A stretch of DNA of 64,000 bases from DASTFY01 sp963829955 (GCA_963829955.1 CAWHKS010000021.1:62001-126000), one strand, 5' to 3'. Shown: positions 17,900-26,846, counted from the stretch's first letter. The notes: generated by a model not told the origin, from the sequence alone. Numbers and translations: made by a program.

Positions 17900-19449
17900 G
17901 AGAGCGGAACCGCCTGGCCCGCCCGGACGAAGGCGTCCTCGTAGGAGTAGAGCCCAGCCAGGACGGCGACCCCCGCGGTGACCGTGAGGGCTGTGCCGAC
18001 CGTGGCGTCGGCCCCGAGCAGCCCGATGACGGCCAGCGCCAGCGGCACGATCATCCCGACCCCGACCCCCACGGCCCAGAACACGCCGGCGTGCTCGCCA
18101 CGGGTCATCACCGCGAGCGCCAGCTCCACGGCCGCGGTCCCGCGGGACGTGAGCTCGACGGCGAGGAGGGCGAGCAGGCCGGCCGTGCCGCCGGCCAGCG
18201 CCCACAGCAACGTCGTGGTGACGTCGTCACCGGCGTCGAAGAAGGGCGCCAGCACCAGGAGCGCGCCCGCGCCCGCGGCCACGGCCTGGGCCAGCAGCAC
18301 GGGGAGCAGCAGCGGCGTCTGCCACAGGTCGCGTCCCTCGCACTGGCCGAACAGGAAAGCCGTGTACCCGGCGGAGCCCGCGGCGAGGAGGGCCGCGGGC
18401 AGCGCGACCGCCTGCACCACGCCGGGCCGGTCGAGCAGGCCGCCGATGAGCCACACCGTCGCCGACGCGCCGTAGGCGAGGAGGATGAGCGCCCCCCGTA
18501 CCAGCCAGGAGCGCCACTGCGGTCGGAGGAAGATCAGGTGGAAGCGGCGGGGCTGGCGCAGGTCGGCGACGAGGAGGGCGCCGGTCACCGCGACCAGGAC
18601 GAGGGCGACGACGGGCGCCGCGATGCCGACCAAGGCCCGCTCGTCGGCATGGCCGGTCAGCACCAGCAGCGCTCCGACCAGCAGCGCACCGGCCGACACC
18701 GCCTTGGTCGCCAGGTAGGCGGCGACCTTGGCCTTCCACGGCGGCGGGTGCTCCGTCGTGTAGGCGGTGCGGGCGACCACCTCGGCTCGGTCGTGCCGCG
18801 CCGATCCCCAACGGAGGGCGGGCCGGGTCGGGTGGCCCGGTCGGGTGTCGGCCCAGATCATCCCGTCCGCGGCGATCTCCGTGCGGAGGGGATCCAGCGC
18901 CGCCTCGTCGGCGCCCTTGTAGAACACCTTCGGCTGCGTGCCCTGCTCGGGGGCCCGCACCATCGTGCCGTGACGGGCCAGCGTGATGGCGATCCGCGAC
19001 GTCGGATCGTCCAGGTCGCCGGCCACGATCGACTGCGTCGGGCACACGATGACGCAACTCGGCTCCAGGCTCTGTTCCACGCGATGCGCGCAGAAGTTGC
19101 ACTTGTGGGCCGTCTGCGTCTCGGGGTTGATGTAGATGGCGTCGTACGGGCACGCGTTCATACACGACTTGCAGCCGATGCACCGTGAGTCGTCGAAGTC
19201 GATGATGCCGTCGGACCGTCGGAACAGCGCGGTGGTCGGACAGATCGTCACGCACGGCGCGTTGTCACAGTGGTTGCAGCGCAACACCGAGTAGAAGCGG
19301 CGGGCGTCGGGGAAGGTGCCCTTCTCGATGTACTTGACCCACGTCCGGTTCACACCGAGCGGGACGTCGTGCTCCGCCTTGCAGGCCACAGTGCAGGCGT
19401 GACAACCGATGCACGTGTCCTGGTCGATGAGGAAACCGAAGCGGGTCAC
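17896..19449 (-). CDS. Fused four-cluster ferredoxin and NrfD-like membrane subunit
   Basis: The first ~190 residues are a PsrB/NrfC-type electron-transfer subunit with four [4Fe-4S] sites: CIGCHACTVACK, CNHCDNAPCVTICP, CIGCKSCMNACPYDA and CNFCAHRVEQ. A linker follows, then about 280 residues with eight or so hydrophobic helices resembling the NrfD/PsrC quinone-binding anchor. In most relatives these are separate proteins, so this is a natural fusion. It should pass electrons between the quinone pool and the molybdenum enzyme encoded directly downstream. The GTG start at 19449 begins MTRFGFLIDQDTCIGC. No separate anchor gene is nearby. Confidence 0.85.
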   Translation of the reverse strand: MTRFGFLIDQDTCIGCHACTVACKAEHDVPLGVNRTWVKYIEKGTFPDARRFYSVLRCNHCDNAPCVTICPTTALFRRSDGIIDFDDSRCIGCKSCMNACPYDAIYINPETQTAHKCNFCAHRVEQSLEPSCVIVCPTQSIVAGDLDDPTSRIAITLARHGTMVRAPEQGTQPKVFYKGADEAALDPLRTEIAADGMIWADTRPGHPTRPALRWGSARHDRAEVVARTAYTTEHPPPWKAKVAAYLATKAVSAGALLVGALLVLTGHADERALVGIAAPVVALVLVAVTGALLVADLRQPRRFHLIFLRPQWRSWLVRGALILLAYGASATVWLIGGLLDRPGVVQAVALPAALLAAGSAGYTAFLFGQCEGRDLWQTPLLLPVLLAQAVAAGAGALLVLAPFFDAGDDVTTTLLWALAGGTAGLLALLAVELTSRGTAAVELALAVMTRGEHAGVFWAVGVGVGMIVPLALAVIGLLGADATVGTALTVTAGVAVLAGLYSYEDAFVRAGQAVPLS

Positions 19450-19491
19450 GGGACCCGCACCCTACGACGGCGCGGCCGGAGCCGCCCGGGG

Positions 19492-20724
19492 TCAGGCCGG
19501 GCCCATGGCCAGCGTCACGGTGGCGCTGCGCGCCGTACCGGAAGCGTCGGTCCAGTCGACCGTCACCTCGTCTCCGGGCTGGGAGCCGTGGAGCCCTGCG
19601 CTGAGCCCGTCGCCGGAGTCGACCGGTTCGCCGTCGATGCCGGTGATGACGTCCCCGGCCTGCAGCCCGGCATCGTCTGCCGGGGTCCCGTCGAGCACGC
19701 TGGAGATCACCGCGCCACCGACCTCGCTTTCGGCCGGGTTGGCCGCGTTGATCGTGACACCGAGGAAGCCCCGGATCCCGATCTGCACCGTGTCGGTGCC
19801 GTCGCCGGATCGGATCTGCTCGGCGACCGTTTCGGCGGTGTCGATGGCCACCGCGTAGCTCTCGCCGCTCTGGCCCGGGAACTGCCGCCGACCGTCAGCC
19901 GCGGTGCTGATGCCGATCACCTCGCCGTCGGCGTTGAACATCGGGCCGCCGGAGTCTCCCGGCGCGAGGGCGGCGTCGGTCTCGATGAGGCCGCTCATCC
20001 GGTCGAACTCACCACTGCCGGGGTCGCCGACGGTGATCGTCTCGTCGATGCCGGTGACCGTCCCCTCGGAGACGCTGGGAGGGTCGCCGGTGCCCGTCGA
20101 GTTGCCGAGGGCGACGATGGACTCGCCGAGCTCGACTCCCGAAGAGTCGCCGAGCGTCACGGCGGCCAGCCCGGATGCGTCTTCGAGCTGGAGCAGGGCC
20201 ACGTCCCGCGTCTCGTCGCTGCCGAGCACGGTGGCGTCGTAGGTCTCGCCGGTGGAGACGATGGTGACGACGATGCTTCCCGCGTCGTCGATGACGTGCG
20301 CGTTGGTCAGCACCTGGCCGTCGTCCGTGATGATCATCCCGGTCCCGGCGGCACGCCCTTCGTCGTAGGCCAGGCGGGTGTCGATGTCGACGAGCCCGCG
20401 ATACAGGTCGCCCAGTGAGGCGCGACCCTCGGTCTCGGGAGCGATGGAGACCTGGGGGGCGATCGGAGGGCTCTCCGGCGCCGTGTCGGTGTCCCGCAGG
20501 ATGGTGGCGGTGGGGACGGCGACGGCGAAGCCGACCGCGGCGGCGCCGACGACGAGGGCCGCTCGGGCCCACGCCCGCGAGCGCCTCCGGGGCGAGAAGT
20601 CGTCGTCCGCTGGCCCGGCTGGTCCGCCAGGAGGGGGGCCCTGGTAGGGGCTACCCGTCGGTGGGCCCCACGCAGGGTCCGCCGCCGGCGGGGGTCCGTC
20701 GCGGTGATCGCCGTACTCGGTCAT
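19492..20724 (-). CDS. HtrA/DegP-type trypsin-like serine protease with PDZ domain
   Basis: A 410-residue protein. The ATG at 20724 is chosen because GAGGA lies six bases upstream; an earlier start at 20757 is possible. Residues ~1-45 are a Pro/Gly-rich cytoplasmic tail, then comes one membrane helix (ALVVGAAAVGFAVAVPTA) and an outside protease domain. The triad is visible: His in TNAHVID, Asp in RDVALLQL, Ser in APGDSGGPM. A single PDZ domain follows (AGLQAGDVITGIDGEPV). It probably degrades or processes damaged envelope proteins. It diverges from the copper operon and may share its promoter region. Confidence 0.88.
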   Translation of the reverse strand: MTEYGDHRDGPPPAADPAWGPPTGSPYQGPPPGGPAGPADDDFSPRRRSRAWARAALVVGAAAVGFAVAVPTATILRDTDTAPESPPIAPQVSIAPETEGRASLGDLYRGLVDIDTRLAYDEGRAAGTGMIITDDGQVLTNAHVIDDAGSIVVTIVSTGETYDATVLGSDETRDVALLQLEDASGLAAVTLGDSSGVELGESIVALGNSTGTGDPPSVSEGTVTGIDETITVGDPGSGEFDRMSGLIETDAALAPGDSGGPMFNADGEVIGISTAADGRRQFPGQSGESYAVAIDTAETVAEQIRSGDGTDTVQIGIRGFLGVTINAANPAESEVGGAVISSVLDGTPADDAGLQAGDVITGIDGEPVDSGDGLSAGLHGSQPGDEVTVDWTDASGTARSATVTLAMGPA

Positions 20725-20811
20725 GGTCCGTCCTCGGGGTGGGTTGCGGCCAGTCAACTCCCTGGGTGTAAGAGCGCGCTGGGGGCAACGTGAGAACTCG
20801 GTGAGGAGAAG

Positions 20812-20829
20812 ATACCCCTAGGGGGTATA
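20812..20829 (+). promoter_or_regulatory. CsoR-type operator
   Basis: ATACCCCTAGGGGGTAT contains the perfect palindrome CCCCTAGGGG (20815-20824) flanked by TA-rich ends, like known CsoR sites. It overlaps the -10 hexamer of the csoR promoter, so bound apo-CsoR would block initiation and copper binding would release it. Confidence 0.75.
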
Positions 20830-20831
20830 GT
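20826..20831 (+). promoter_or_regulatory. -10 hexamer TATAGT of the copper operon
   Basis: TATAGT lies six bases before the ATG of csoR at 20838, implying a leaderless transcript. It is embedded in the right arm of the CsoR operator. Confidence 0.6.
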
Positions 20832-20837
20832 TTCCTC

Positions 20838-21131
20838 ATGCCTACCCAGCCTGGCTACCACGACAGCAAGGACGACGTCCTGAAGCGCCTGCGTCGCATC
20901 GAGGGGCAGGTGCGGGGGCTCCAGCGCATGGTCGAGGAAGACACGTACTGCATCGACGTGCTCACCCAGGTCTCCGCGGCGACGAAGGCCCTGCAGAGCG
21001 TGGCCGTCGGACTCCTGGACGAGCACCTGCGGCACTGCGTGACGGACGCCGTCGCCCACGGTGGCGAGGCCGAGGCCGATCGCCTCGTGACGGAGGCGAG
21101 CCGCGCCATCGAGCGCCTGGTGAAGAGCTGA
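20838..21131 (+). CDS. csoR: CsoR-family copper-sensing repressor
   Basis: A 97-residue all-helical DUF156 protein. The Cu(I) ligand set Cys-His-Cys is present: Cys in EDTYCIDVLTQ and His-Cys in LRHCVTDA. The arginine-rich N-terminal helix (KRLRRIEGQVRGLQRMV) binds DNA. It would repress its own operon, including the small membrane protein and CopA, through the CCCCTAGGGG operator just upstream. The stop codon overlaps the next start (TGATG). Confidence 0.9.
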   Translation: MPTQPGYHDSKDDVLKRLRRIEGQVRGLQRMVEEDTYCIDVLTQVSAATKALQSVAVGLLDEHLRHCVTDAVAHGGEAEADRLVTEASRAIERLVKS

Positions 21132-21370
21132 TGGCCGGCCGACTGCGCCGACGCCGGCCGGGACCGGCAGCGAAGCTGGCCGCGTTCGCGGTGGTGCTCG
21201 CGGCGTCCTTCGGGGTGGGGGTCGCCCTCGGAGGCGCGCTGCCCGAGCTCGGTCCGGCGTCCGAGCCCACCCCGTCCCTGCCGCCATCGGCGCCGGCCGA
21301 CACCGCTCCCTCGGTGCCACCGGCCACACCGTCGTCCGATCCCGCCCACGAAGGGGGGCACCAGCCGTGA
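21131..21370 (+). CDS. Small membrane protein of the copper operon
   Basis: A 79-residue protein: a basic N-terminus, one hydrophobic helix (about residues 14-35, LAAFAVVLAASFGVGVAL) and a Pro/Ser/Thr-rich outside tail ending HEGGHQP. Its start overlaps the csoR stop by one base and its stop overlaps the copA start in a GTGA, so all three are translationally coupled. The tail has few metal ligands, so a copper-chaperone role is not evident. It is possibly an accessory subunit of the transporter. Confidence 0.7.
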   Translation: MAGRLRRRRPGPAAKLAAFAVVLAASFGVGVALGGALPELGPASEPTPSLPPSAPADTAPSVPPATPSSDPAHEGGHQP

Positions 21371-23634
21371 GCGCCCGCGCTCCCGCCGACGTCCACGTCG
21401 ACCTGGCGTTGACCGGGATGACCTCCGCGTCGTGCGCTAACCGCATCGAGAAGAGCCTCAACCGGCTCGATGGCGTGACGGCCAGCGTCAACTTCGCCAC
21501 CGAGAAGGCGGCGGTGGACTTCGATCCTGGTCGAGTAGCACCTGACGAACTGGTCGCTGCCGTGGAGTCCGTCGGGTATGGCGCCCAGGTCCCGCACCCG
21601 ACTGCGCCTGGCGGCCACACGGTCTCTGACGATGCCACCGCCGAGCCGGCCGAGCTCCTCGCGCTTCGCCAGCGCTTGACGCTGTCGATCGTGCTGACCG
21701 TGCCCGTGCTGCTGATGGCGATGGTCCCCGCGCTGCAATTCACCAACTGGCAGTGGCTGTCGCTGACGCTCGCCGCCCCGGTCGCCACCTGGGGTGCGTG
21801 GCCGTTCCACCGGGCGGCGTGGGCCAACCTGCGCCACGGCGCCGCCACCATGGACACCCTCATCTCCGTCGGGGTCCTGGCCGCGTTCGGCTGGTCCCTC
21901 TGGGCGCTCTTCTGGGGCGACGCCGGAATGCCGGGGATGACGATGCCCTTCTCCCTCACCCTGTCCGACGGGGAGGGAACCGACCAGCTCTACCTCGAGG
22001 TGGCGTCGGCCGTCACCGTGCTGCTCCTCACTGGGCGATACCTGGAAGCGCGGGCCAAGCGCCGTGCCGGCGCCGCGCTCCGAGCGCTCCTCGACCTGGG
22101 CGCGAAGGACGTGGCCGTGCTCGGCGCCGACGGCACCGAGCGGCGCCTCTCGATCGGCGAGCTCGCCGTCGGCGAGCGCTTCGTCGTGCGCCCGGGGGAG
22201 AAGGTGGCCACGGACGGGGTCGTCGAGCAGGGCACGTCGGCCGTGGACGAGTCGATGGTCACGGGCGAGAGCGTGCCGGTCGAGGTCGGGCCGGGCGACC
22301 ACGTCGTCGGCGCCACCGTCAACGCCGGCGGCCGGTTGGTCGTGCGGGCCAGCCGCGTCGGGGGCGACACCCAGCTGGCGCAGATGGCCCGCCTCGTCGA
22401 GCAGGCACAGACCGGCAAGGCGCCGGCCCAGCGCCTGGCCGACCGGATCTCGGCCGTGTTCGTACCCGCGGTGCTGGCCCTGGCTGCCGCCACCCTCGGC
22501 TTCTGGCTGGCCAACACCGGCGACGCCACCTATGCCTTCACCGCTGCGGTCGCCGTCCTCATCATCGCCTGCCCGTGCGCCCTCGGACTGGCCACGCCGA
22601 CCGCCCTCATGGTCGGGACCGGCCGGGGCGCTCAGCTCGGCATCCTCATCAAGGGTCCCGAGGTGCTCGAGTCGACTCGCCAGGTCGACACCATCGTGCT
22701 GGACAAGACGGGTACGGTCACCACCGGCGCCATGGCCCTCGTGGATGTCGCCACGGCCGACGGCGTCGAGCGCCAGGACGCCCTCCGCCTCGTCGGTGCC
22801 CTCGAAGCGGCGTCCGAGCACCCGATCGCCCGGGCAGTAGCGGCCGGTGCGGCCGAGGAGGTCGGTCCACTGCCGGGCGTCGAGAGCTTCGCCAGCCGGG
22901 CCGGGCTCGGCGTGGAGGGAGTCGTCGACGGCTATGCCGTGGTCGCGGGCCGGCCCGCCCTGCTCGCCGACTGGGGTCTGGTGCTCCCGGACGATCTGGA
23001 GCGACGTCGCCAGGAGGAGGAGACGTCAGGCCGGACGGTCATAGCCGCCGGCTGGAACGGTCGCGCCACAGCGCTGTTCCTGGTGGCGGACACGGTCAAG
23101 GACGGAAGCGCCGAGGCGGTGTCGCGGTTGGTCGACCTCGGCCTGCATCCCGTGCTGCTGACGGGGGACAACAGCGCCACGGCGCGAGGCGTGGCTGCGA
23201 AGGTCGGCATCGCGCCCGACGACGTCATGGCCGAGGTGCTCCCCGCCGACAAGGTCGACGTGGTCAAGCGGCTGCAGAGCGAGGGAGGGGTCGTCGCCAT
23301 GGTCGGCGACGGCGTCAACGACGCCGCGGCCCTGGCCCAGGCCGACCTCGGCATCGCCATGGGCACGGGCACGGACGCGGCCATCGAGGCCAGCGACCTC
23401 ACGCTGGTGAGGGGTGACCTGCGCGGCGCCGCCGACGCCATCCGGCTGTCCCGACGCACACTCGCCATCATCAAGGGCAACCTGTTCTGGGCCTTCGCCT
23501 ACAACGTGGCCGCCCTCCCGATCGCCGCGTCCGGTTACCTGAACCCGATCGTGGCTGGCGCGGCCATGGCCTTCTCGTCCGTCTTCGTGGTCACGAACAG
23601 CCTCCGCCTGCGCCGCTTCCAGCCGCTGGCGTGA
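21367..23634 (+). CDS. copA: Copper-exporting P1B-type ATPase
   Basis: A 755-residue heavy-metal P-type ATPase. The N-terminal HMA domain has GMTSASCANRIEKSL, where the first Cys of the usual C-x-x-C is Ser. Eight membrane helices are expected, with the Cu(I) motif CPC in IIACPCALGLATPT (about residue 400). Other motifs are the phosphorylated Asp in DKTGTVTTG (about 445), SEHPIARAV, TGES and GDGVNDAAALAQ. It pumps Cu(I) out of the cytoplasm using ATP. GTG start at 21367, coupled to the preceding gene and controlled by CsoR. Confidence 0.92.
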   Translation: MSARAPADVHVDLALTGMTSASCANRIEKSLNRLDGVTASVNFATEKAAVDFDPGRVAPDELVAAVESVGYGAQVPHPTAPGGHTVSDDATAEPAELLALRQRLTLSIVLTVPVLLMAMVPALQFTNWQWLSLTLAAPVATWGAWPFHRAAWANLRHGAATMDTLISVGVLAAFGWSLWALFWGDAGMPGMTMPFSLTLSDGEGTDQLYLEVASAVTVLLLTGRYLEARAKRRAGAALRALLDLGAKDVAVLGADGTERRLSIGELAVGERFVVRPGEKVATDGVVEQGTSAVDESMVTGESVPVEVGPGDHVVGATVNAGGRLVVRASRVGGDTQLAQMARLVEQAQTGKAPAQRLADRISAVFVPAVLALAAATLGFWLANTGDATYAFTAAVAVLIIACPCALGLATPTALMVGTGRGAQLGILIKGPEVLESTRQVDTIVLDKTGTVTTGAMALVDVATADGVERQDALRLVGALEAASEHPIARAVAAGAAEEVGPLPGVESFASRAGLGVEGVVDGYAVVAGRPALLADWGLVLPDDLERRRQEEETSGRTVIAAGWNGRATALFLVADTVKDGSAEAVSRLVDLGLHPVLLTGDNSATARGVAAKVGIAPDDVMAEVLPADKVDVVKRLQSEGGVVAMVGDGVNDAAALAQADLGIAMGTGTDAAIEASDLTLVRGDLRGAADAIRLSRRTLAIIKGNLFWAFAYNVAALPIAASGYLNPIVAGAAMAFSSVFVVTNSLRLRRFQPLA

Positions 23635-23644
23635 GCGGCCCTGT

Positions 23645-24952
23645 TCACATGGCCGTGTCGCGAACGGTTCCCGTCAACGGCTGGCCGCCGGGCCGAAATG
23701 CGAGACACAGGATGGTGCGGTCCCCGACATCCCAATTCTCCTCGACCGGCCAGAGGTAGCCGAGTTCGAGCGAGGACTCGCTGTACGCACGACCAACCCA
23801 CTGTTCGAACGCCTCCATGCACTCCATGTCGGCATGGGCGATCATGGCCTCGTCTCCCGGGAAGTCGGCGTCCGGATCCGCCGGGTGCCGAACCTGCCCG
23901 ACGACCTCCTCGTCGTGGGACTCGGAGCAGGGAACGACGTTGACTGCCAGCACTGTCGTGATCTCTTCCGTGGCATCCGACCAGGCCGGCGGATCATCGA
24001 AGCAGTCGCCGAGCGCCAGATCCAGCGCTAGCACGCTGTCGCGCGACGCCTCTTCATCCTCGGGCGCATCGGACCGCCCTTCACCGTCAGCGGAGCCGTT
24101 GTCGGCGGCGGCGAAACCGGCGAAGGCGAAACCGAAAACGGCTGTCGCAAGGATTGGGCCGAGCCAGACGGCGTGTTCCCAGGCCGCAGACCGCTTGGGC
24201 GCGTTCCCGGTGGCCCGGAGCTCCTGGCTCTCGGTCAAACGCGTGACGACGACGATGGCCAGCGCGCAAGCGACGATGAGGACGCCGTCAGCCACGCAGG
24301 CGGCGATCGACGACGACTTGGCGGACGAGAGGTCAGCGTTGTCCGCCGACGACAACGAGAGCAGGCCCCCCAAGATCCAGAGCCCCCACCAAACGTGGAG
24401 GAGCGGCGTGACTTTTCGCTGGTGCCAGTCGTCGTCGCCTCGGTCCGGGCCGGTGGCCCGCCAGACGTCGTCGAGGATCTGCTTCGGCCGCACCAGGTTG
24501 AGGAAGGGGACGAACCACGCCCCGACGGCCCAGCCTTCGGTGAACCGCAGTTCTTGGACCCCGAGTGGCCCGAGGTTCCGGTACACGCGACTGGTCCAGG
24601 CGATGAGGAACCCGACAGCGATGAGGAAGGCCACCGCGAAGACCCCGGTCATGACCACGGTGCGCTGATCGCTGGCCTCGATCTGGGCCAGTCCGACGAG
24701 GTTGGCGTCGGCCTGGAGCCGGTCGATCAGTCGGTACGCCGCGGCATTGGCCGCGGCGTCCGCTCCGGCGACGAGCATGCACGCCAGGAGCAGCCACCGC
24801 AGCACCGTGGCCAACCGCCGGGATGATCGGTAGAAGCGCACGGGGAGAGACAGCGAGAAGGGCGGGGGCGGTAGCGGCGCGCTAACCGGCGACGGCCGGG
24901 CCCAATTCGAAGTGCGGGCCGGACCGGGTGGCGGGGGCAGGGGTGTGCTCAT
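23645..24952 (-). CDS. DUF4328 membrane protein with C-terminal septum-formation-like domain
   Basis: A 435-residue protein. A Pro-rich N-terminus is followed by a DUF4328 membrane domain with the family signature LRFTEGWAVGAWFVPFLNLV and RPKQILDDVWRA, spread over about five helices. The last ~130 residues lie outside and match the septum-formation family: LGDCFDD, VVPCSESHDEEVVGQV, a middle Cys (ADMECMEAFEQWVG) and DRTILCLAF. Septum-formation proteins in actinobacteria are linked to cell division, though weakly. It is the last gene of the minus-strand FHA-PspA-DUF4328 group. The GTPases or kinases it may serve are not known. Confidence 0.75.
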   Translation of the reverse strand: MSTPLPPPPGPARTSNWARPSPVSAPLPPPPFSLSLPVRFYRSSRRLATVLRWLLLACMLVAGADAAANAAAYRLIDRLQADANLVGLAQIEASDQRTVVMTGVFAVAFLIAVGFLIAWTSRVYRNLGPLGVQELRFTEGWAVGAWFVPFLNLVRPKQILDDVWRATGPDRGDDDWHQRKVTPLLHVWWGLWILGGLLSLSSADNADLSSAKSSSIAACVADGVLIVACALAIVVVTRLTESQELRATGNAPKRSAAWEHAVWLGPILATAVFGFAFAGFAAADNGSADGEGRSDAPEDEEASRDSVLALDLALGDCFDDPPAWSDATEEITTVLAVNVVPCSESHDEEVVGQVRHPADPDADFPGDEAMIAHADMECMEAFEQWVGRAYSESSLELGYLWPVEENWDVGDRTILCLAFRPGGQPLTGTVRDTAM

Positions 24953-25047
24953 GGCTCCTCCAGGATGAAGCCCTCGACGGGCGCCTTGCAGGGAACGGTC
25001 GGTCTCGGCTGTCGTTCATGACTGCTGAGGCATGCGTTGAGTGATCC

Positions 25048-25069
25048 GCGGTGGGCGAGCGCCCACCGC
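25048..25069 (-). terminator. Perfect 10-bp hairpin between the two DUF4328 genes
   Basis: GCGGTGGGCG and CGCCCACCGC pair fully around a 2-nt loop (effectively 9 bp with a 4-nt loop). It lies downstream of the 25134-25910 gene on its strand. There is no T-tract, so it may be a terminator or an mRNA-stabilising hairpin limiting read-through to the second DUF4328 gene. The rest of 24953-25133 shows no gene. Confidence 0.5.
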
Positions 25070-25133
25070 CAGCGGTCCTGGGCCCTCCGCGCCGCTGGGG
25101 GTCTGCCAGGGAACCCGAACGGTTCGGAAGTGT

Positions 25134-25910
25134 TCACCTGACGTCTCGGGAACCGGAACGAGGCGTACACAGTTGCAAATGCAATGACTTGCGAGAGGAC
25201 GGTCGCGACGACGGGCGTGCGAGCCGGACCTGGCGAGAGGTGGTCCGGACGACGACGGCGATCGTCAGGGCGCCGAAGATCATGTGGCCGACGCCGCACC
25301 ATGCGAAGAACGAACTGTCCGGCTTCTCACCCAACCGACTCGTGGCCTCGACGCCCAAGAAGGGCGTGGGCAGCCAGAGCACTATCCAGAAGAACCACCA
25401 CCAGTGGAGCAGGTTCGACACGGGCTGCTGCTCGCACGCCTCTACGGGCCGGGGCTCGGGCTCGCCGGACCGCCAGATGTCGTTGAGGATCTGCTTCGGT
25501 CGCACGAGGTTGACCAGGGGCACGAACCACCCGCCGAGGGCCCAAACCTCGCGGAAGCGGAGTTCGTTGAAGCCGAGGTGGCGCAGGTTCCCGTAGAGGC
25601 GCCGCGTCCACACGGCCAGCAGACCCACGCCGACGAGGTCGACCAGTTGGATGGCTCTGGAGAGAGCCGTCAACCGCTCGTCGACCGCGGCCAGTCGGTC
25701 GGGCGCGACCGGGCCTATGTCGGCGAGCTCCACATTCGCCGTTCTCACCTGGACGAGGACGGCGATCGTCGCGATCGCGGCCACGCACAAGCCGATGGCC
25801 ATGGCGACGACCACCACGCGCGCCAACAGGACGGGAGACCGGTAGCCCGGGCCAGCGGGTGGGCGGGGCTCGGGTGGGGTGCCGGGAGGAGGCCAGGGTG
25901 AGGTACTCAT
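25134..25910 (-). CDS. DUF4328 membrane protein
   Basis: A 258-residue paralogue of the 23645-24952 protein without the outside domain. It has the same Pro-rich N-terminus, the signature LRFREVWALGGWFVPLVNLV and RPKQILNDIWRS, and four to five membrane helices. The ATG at 25910 overlaps the stop of the PspA-like gene in an ATGA, so it is translationally coupled to it. The basic C-terminal ~35 residues look unlike the family and may reflect a late frameshift. Function unknown; probably a membrane partner of the PspA-like protein. Confidence 0.7.
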   Translation of the reverse strand: MSTSPWPPPGTPPEPRPPAGPGYRSPVLLARVVVVAMAIGLCVAAIATIAVLVQVRTANVELADIGPVAPDRLAAVDERLTALSRAIQLVDLVGVGLLAVWTRRLYGNLRHLGFNELRFREVWALGGWFVPLVNLVRPKQILNDIWRSGEPEPRPVEACEQQPVSNLLHWWWFFWIVLWLPTPFLGVEATSRLGEKPDSSFFAWCGVGHMIFGALTIAVVVRTTSRQVRLARPSSRPSSRKSLHLQLCTPRSGSRDVR

Positions 25911-26719
25911 GGCTCGAGCTCCCTCCGTTCGACGGCGGCGACATCGATCACCGGGGTCGCCAGACCGAGGGCAATGCGCATCTCCTCGAGACGGGCCTGC
26001 GCGCCGGATCGGCGCTGCGACTGCTCGATCTCCAGCATCTGGAGGTCGAGCGGGTCCGACGATGCGGCCGTCAGCTCTGCCCTGCCCTCCGCCCGGGCAA
26101 GCCTGGCGTCGATCTTGCGCTCCACTTCGGCGAGCGTGGGGACCAGCTCACCCGCAGGCCCGGAGATCTGGTCCAGTGCGGCGTTGATCGACTCCTGCAT
26201 CTTCGCGTGGTCCAGCGTGGACAGCAGCCGCTCCCGGTCGGCCACCTGCCGGCGGAGCTGCTCGGCGTTCGCGGCGACGGCCGCCTTCGCCCGTTCGGTG
26301 GCCAGGGCGGCATCCCGCAGCTGCTCCTCGATGGCGCGGATGTCCCGCTCGCGATCGAGCACGCGCTCGGCGAAGGCCTCGGCCGTCCGCACGAGCTCGG
26401 CCGACTTCGCCGGATCGCCTCCACGTGACTGGTGGTCAGCGAGCCGCAGCGCCTGGCGGGCCGAGCGGTCGGCCCGCTCGTGCTCCGCCGCCAGACGGTC
26501 GAGCTGGCGCTGCAGTTGCTTCTGGTGGGCAACGACGATGGCCGCCCGCTCGGTGAGTCGGGCGTGGTTGGCGCGGGCCTCGGCCAGCGCCTGGGCCAGC
26601 TGGATCTTCGGGTCGGCCCGCTCGTCGTGCGCGTGCTCGGCCTTGGCGCTGAAATAGCGCCACCGGCGGACGAGGGCGCGCCACATCGTCGGTCGCCCGG
26701 AGCTGTGTTCGGTCACCAT
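25907..26719 (-). CDS. PspA/IM30-like coiled-coil protein
   Basis: About 270 residues from the ATG at 26719 (an upstream start at 26809 is possible but its extension is unlike the family). It opens with WRALVRRWRYFSAKAEHAHD, comparable to the membrane-binding first helix of PspA. A long coiled coil follows (ADPKIQLAQALAEARANHAR through LRRQVADRERLLSTLDHAK). PspA/IM30 proteins form ESCRT-III-like scaffolds that protect stressed membranes. It lies between the FHA regulator gene upstream and the coupled DUF4328 gene downstream. Confidence 0.75.
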   Translation of the reverse strand: MVTEHSSGRPTMWRALVRRWRYFSAKAEHAHDERADPKIQLAQALAEARANHARLTERAAIVVAHQKQLQRQLDRLAAEHERADRSARQALRLADHQSRGGDPAKSAELVRTAEAFAERVLDRERDIRAIEEQLRDAALATERAKAAVAANAEQLRRQVADRERLLSTLDHAKMQESINAALDQISGPAGELVPTLAEVERKIDARLARAEGRAELTAASSDPLDLQMLEIEQSQRRSGAQARLEEMRIALGLATPVIDVAAVERRELEP

Positions 26720-26846
26720 GGGCCCCACGGTCGCGCCCAGCCCGGTTCGCCCGGAATGGCGTGGACGACGCTTCTCGATGCCCCGGCGGGCAGCCCGTTG
26801 TGACTCCACGGACAGCCCCGCGAGGCTCGACCGGGCGCGATCAGGA

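Noticed and set aside
17900..18205. An N-terminal extension of the molybdenum enzyme to 18205
   Set aside because: The extra ~100 residues are Arg/Gly-rich, lie opposite the coding frame of the Fe-S/NrfD gene, and the GTGA coupling supports a start at 17899.
20962..22821. Open frame of over 600 codons on the minus strand opposite csoR and copA
   Set aside because: Antisense to clearly identified genes; the protein is Gly/Arg/His-rich without motifs.
25115..25127. Palindrome CCGAACGGTTCGG that resembles a LexA box
   Set aside because: The half-sites are separated by one base, not four, and it is not placed before a repair gene.
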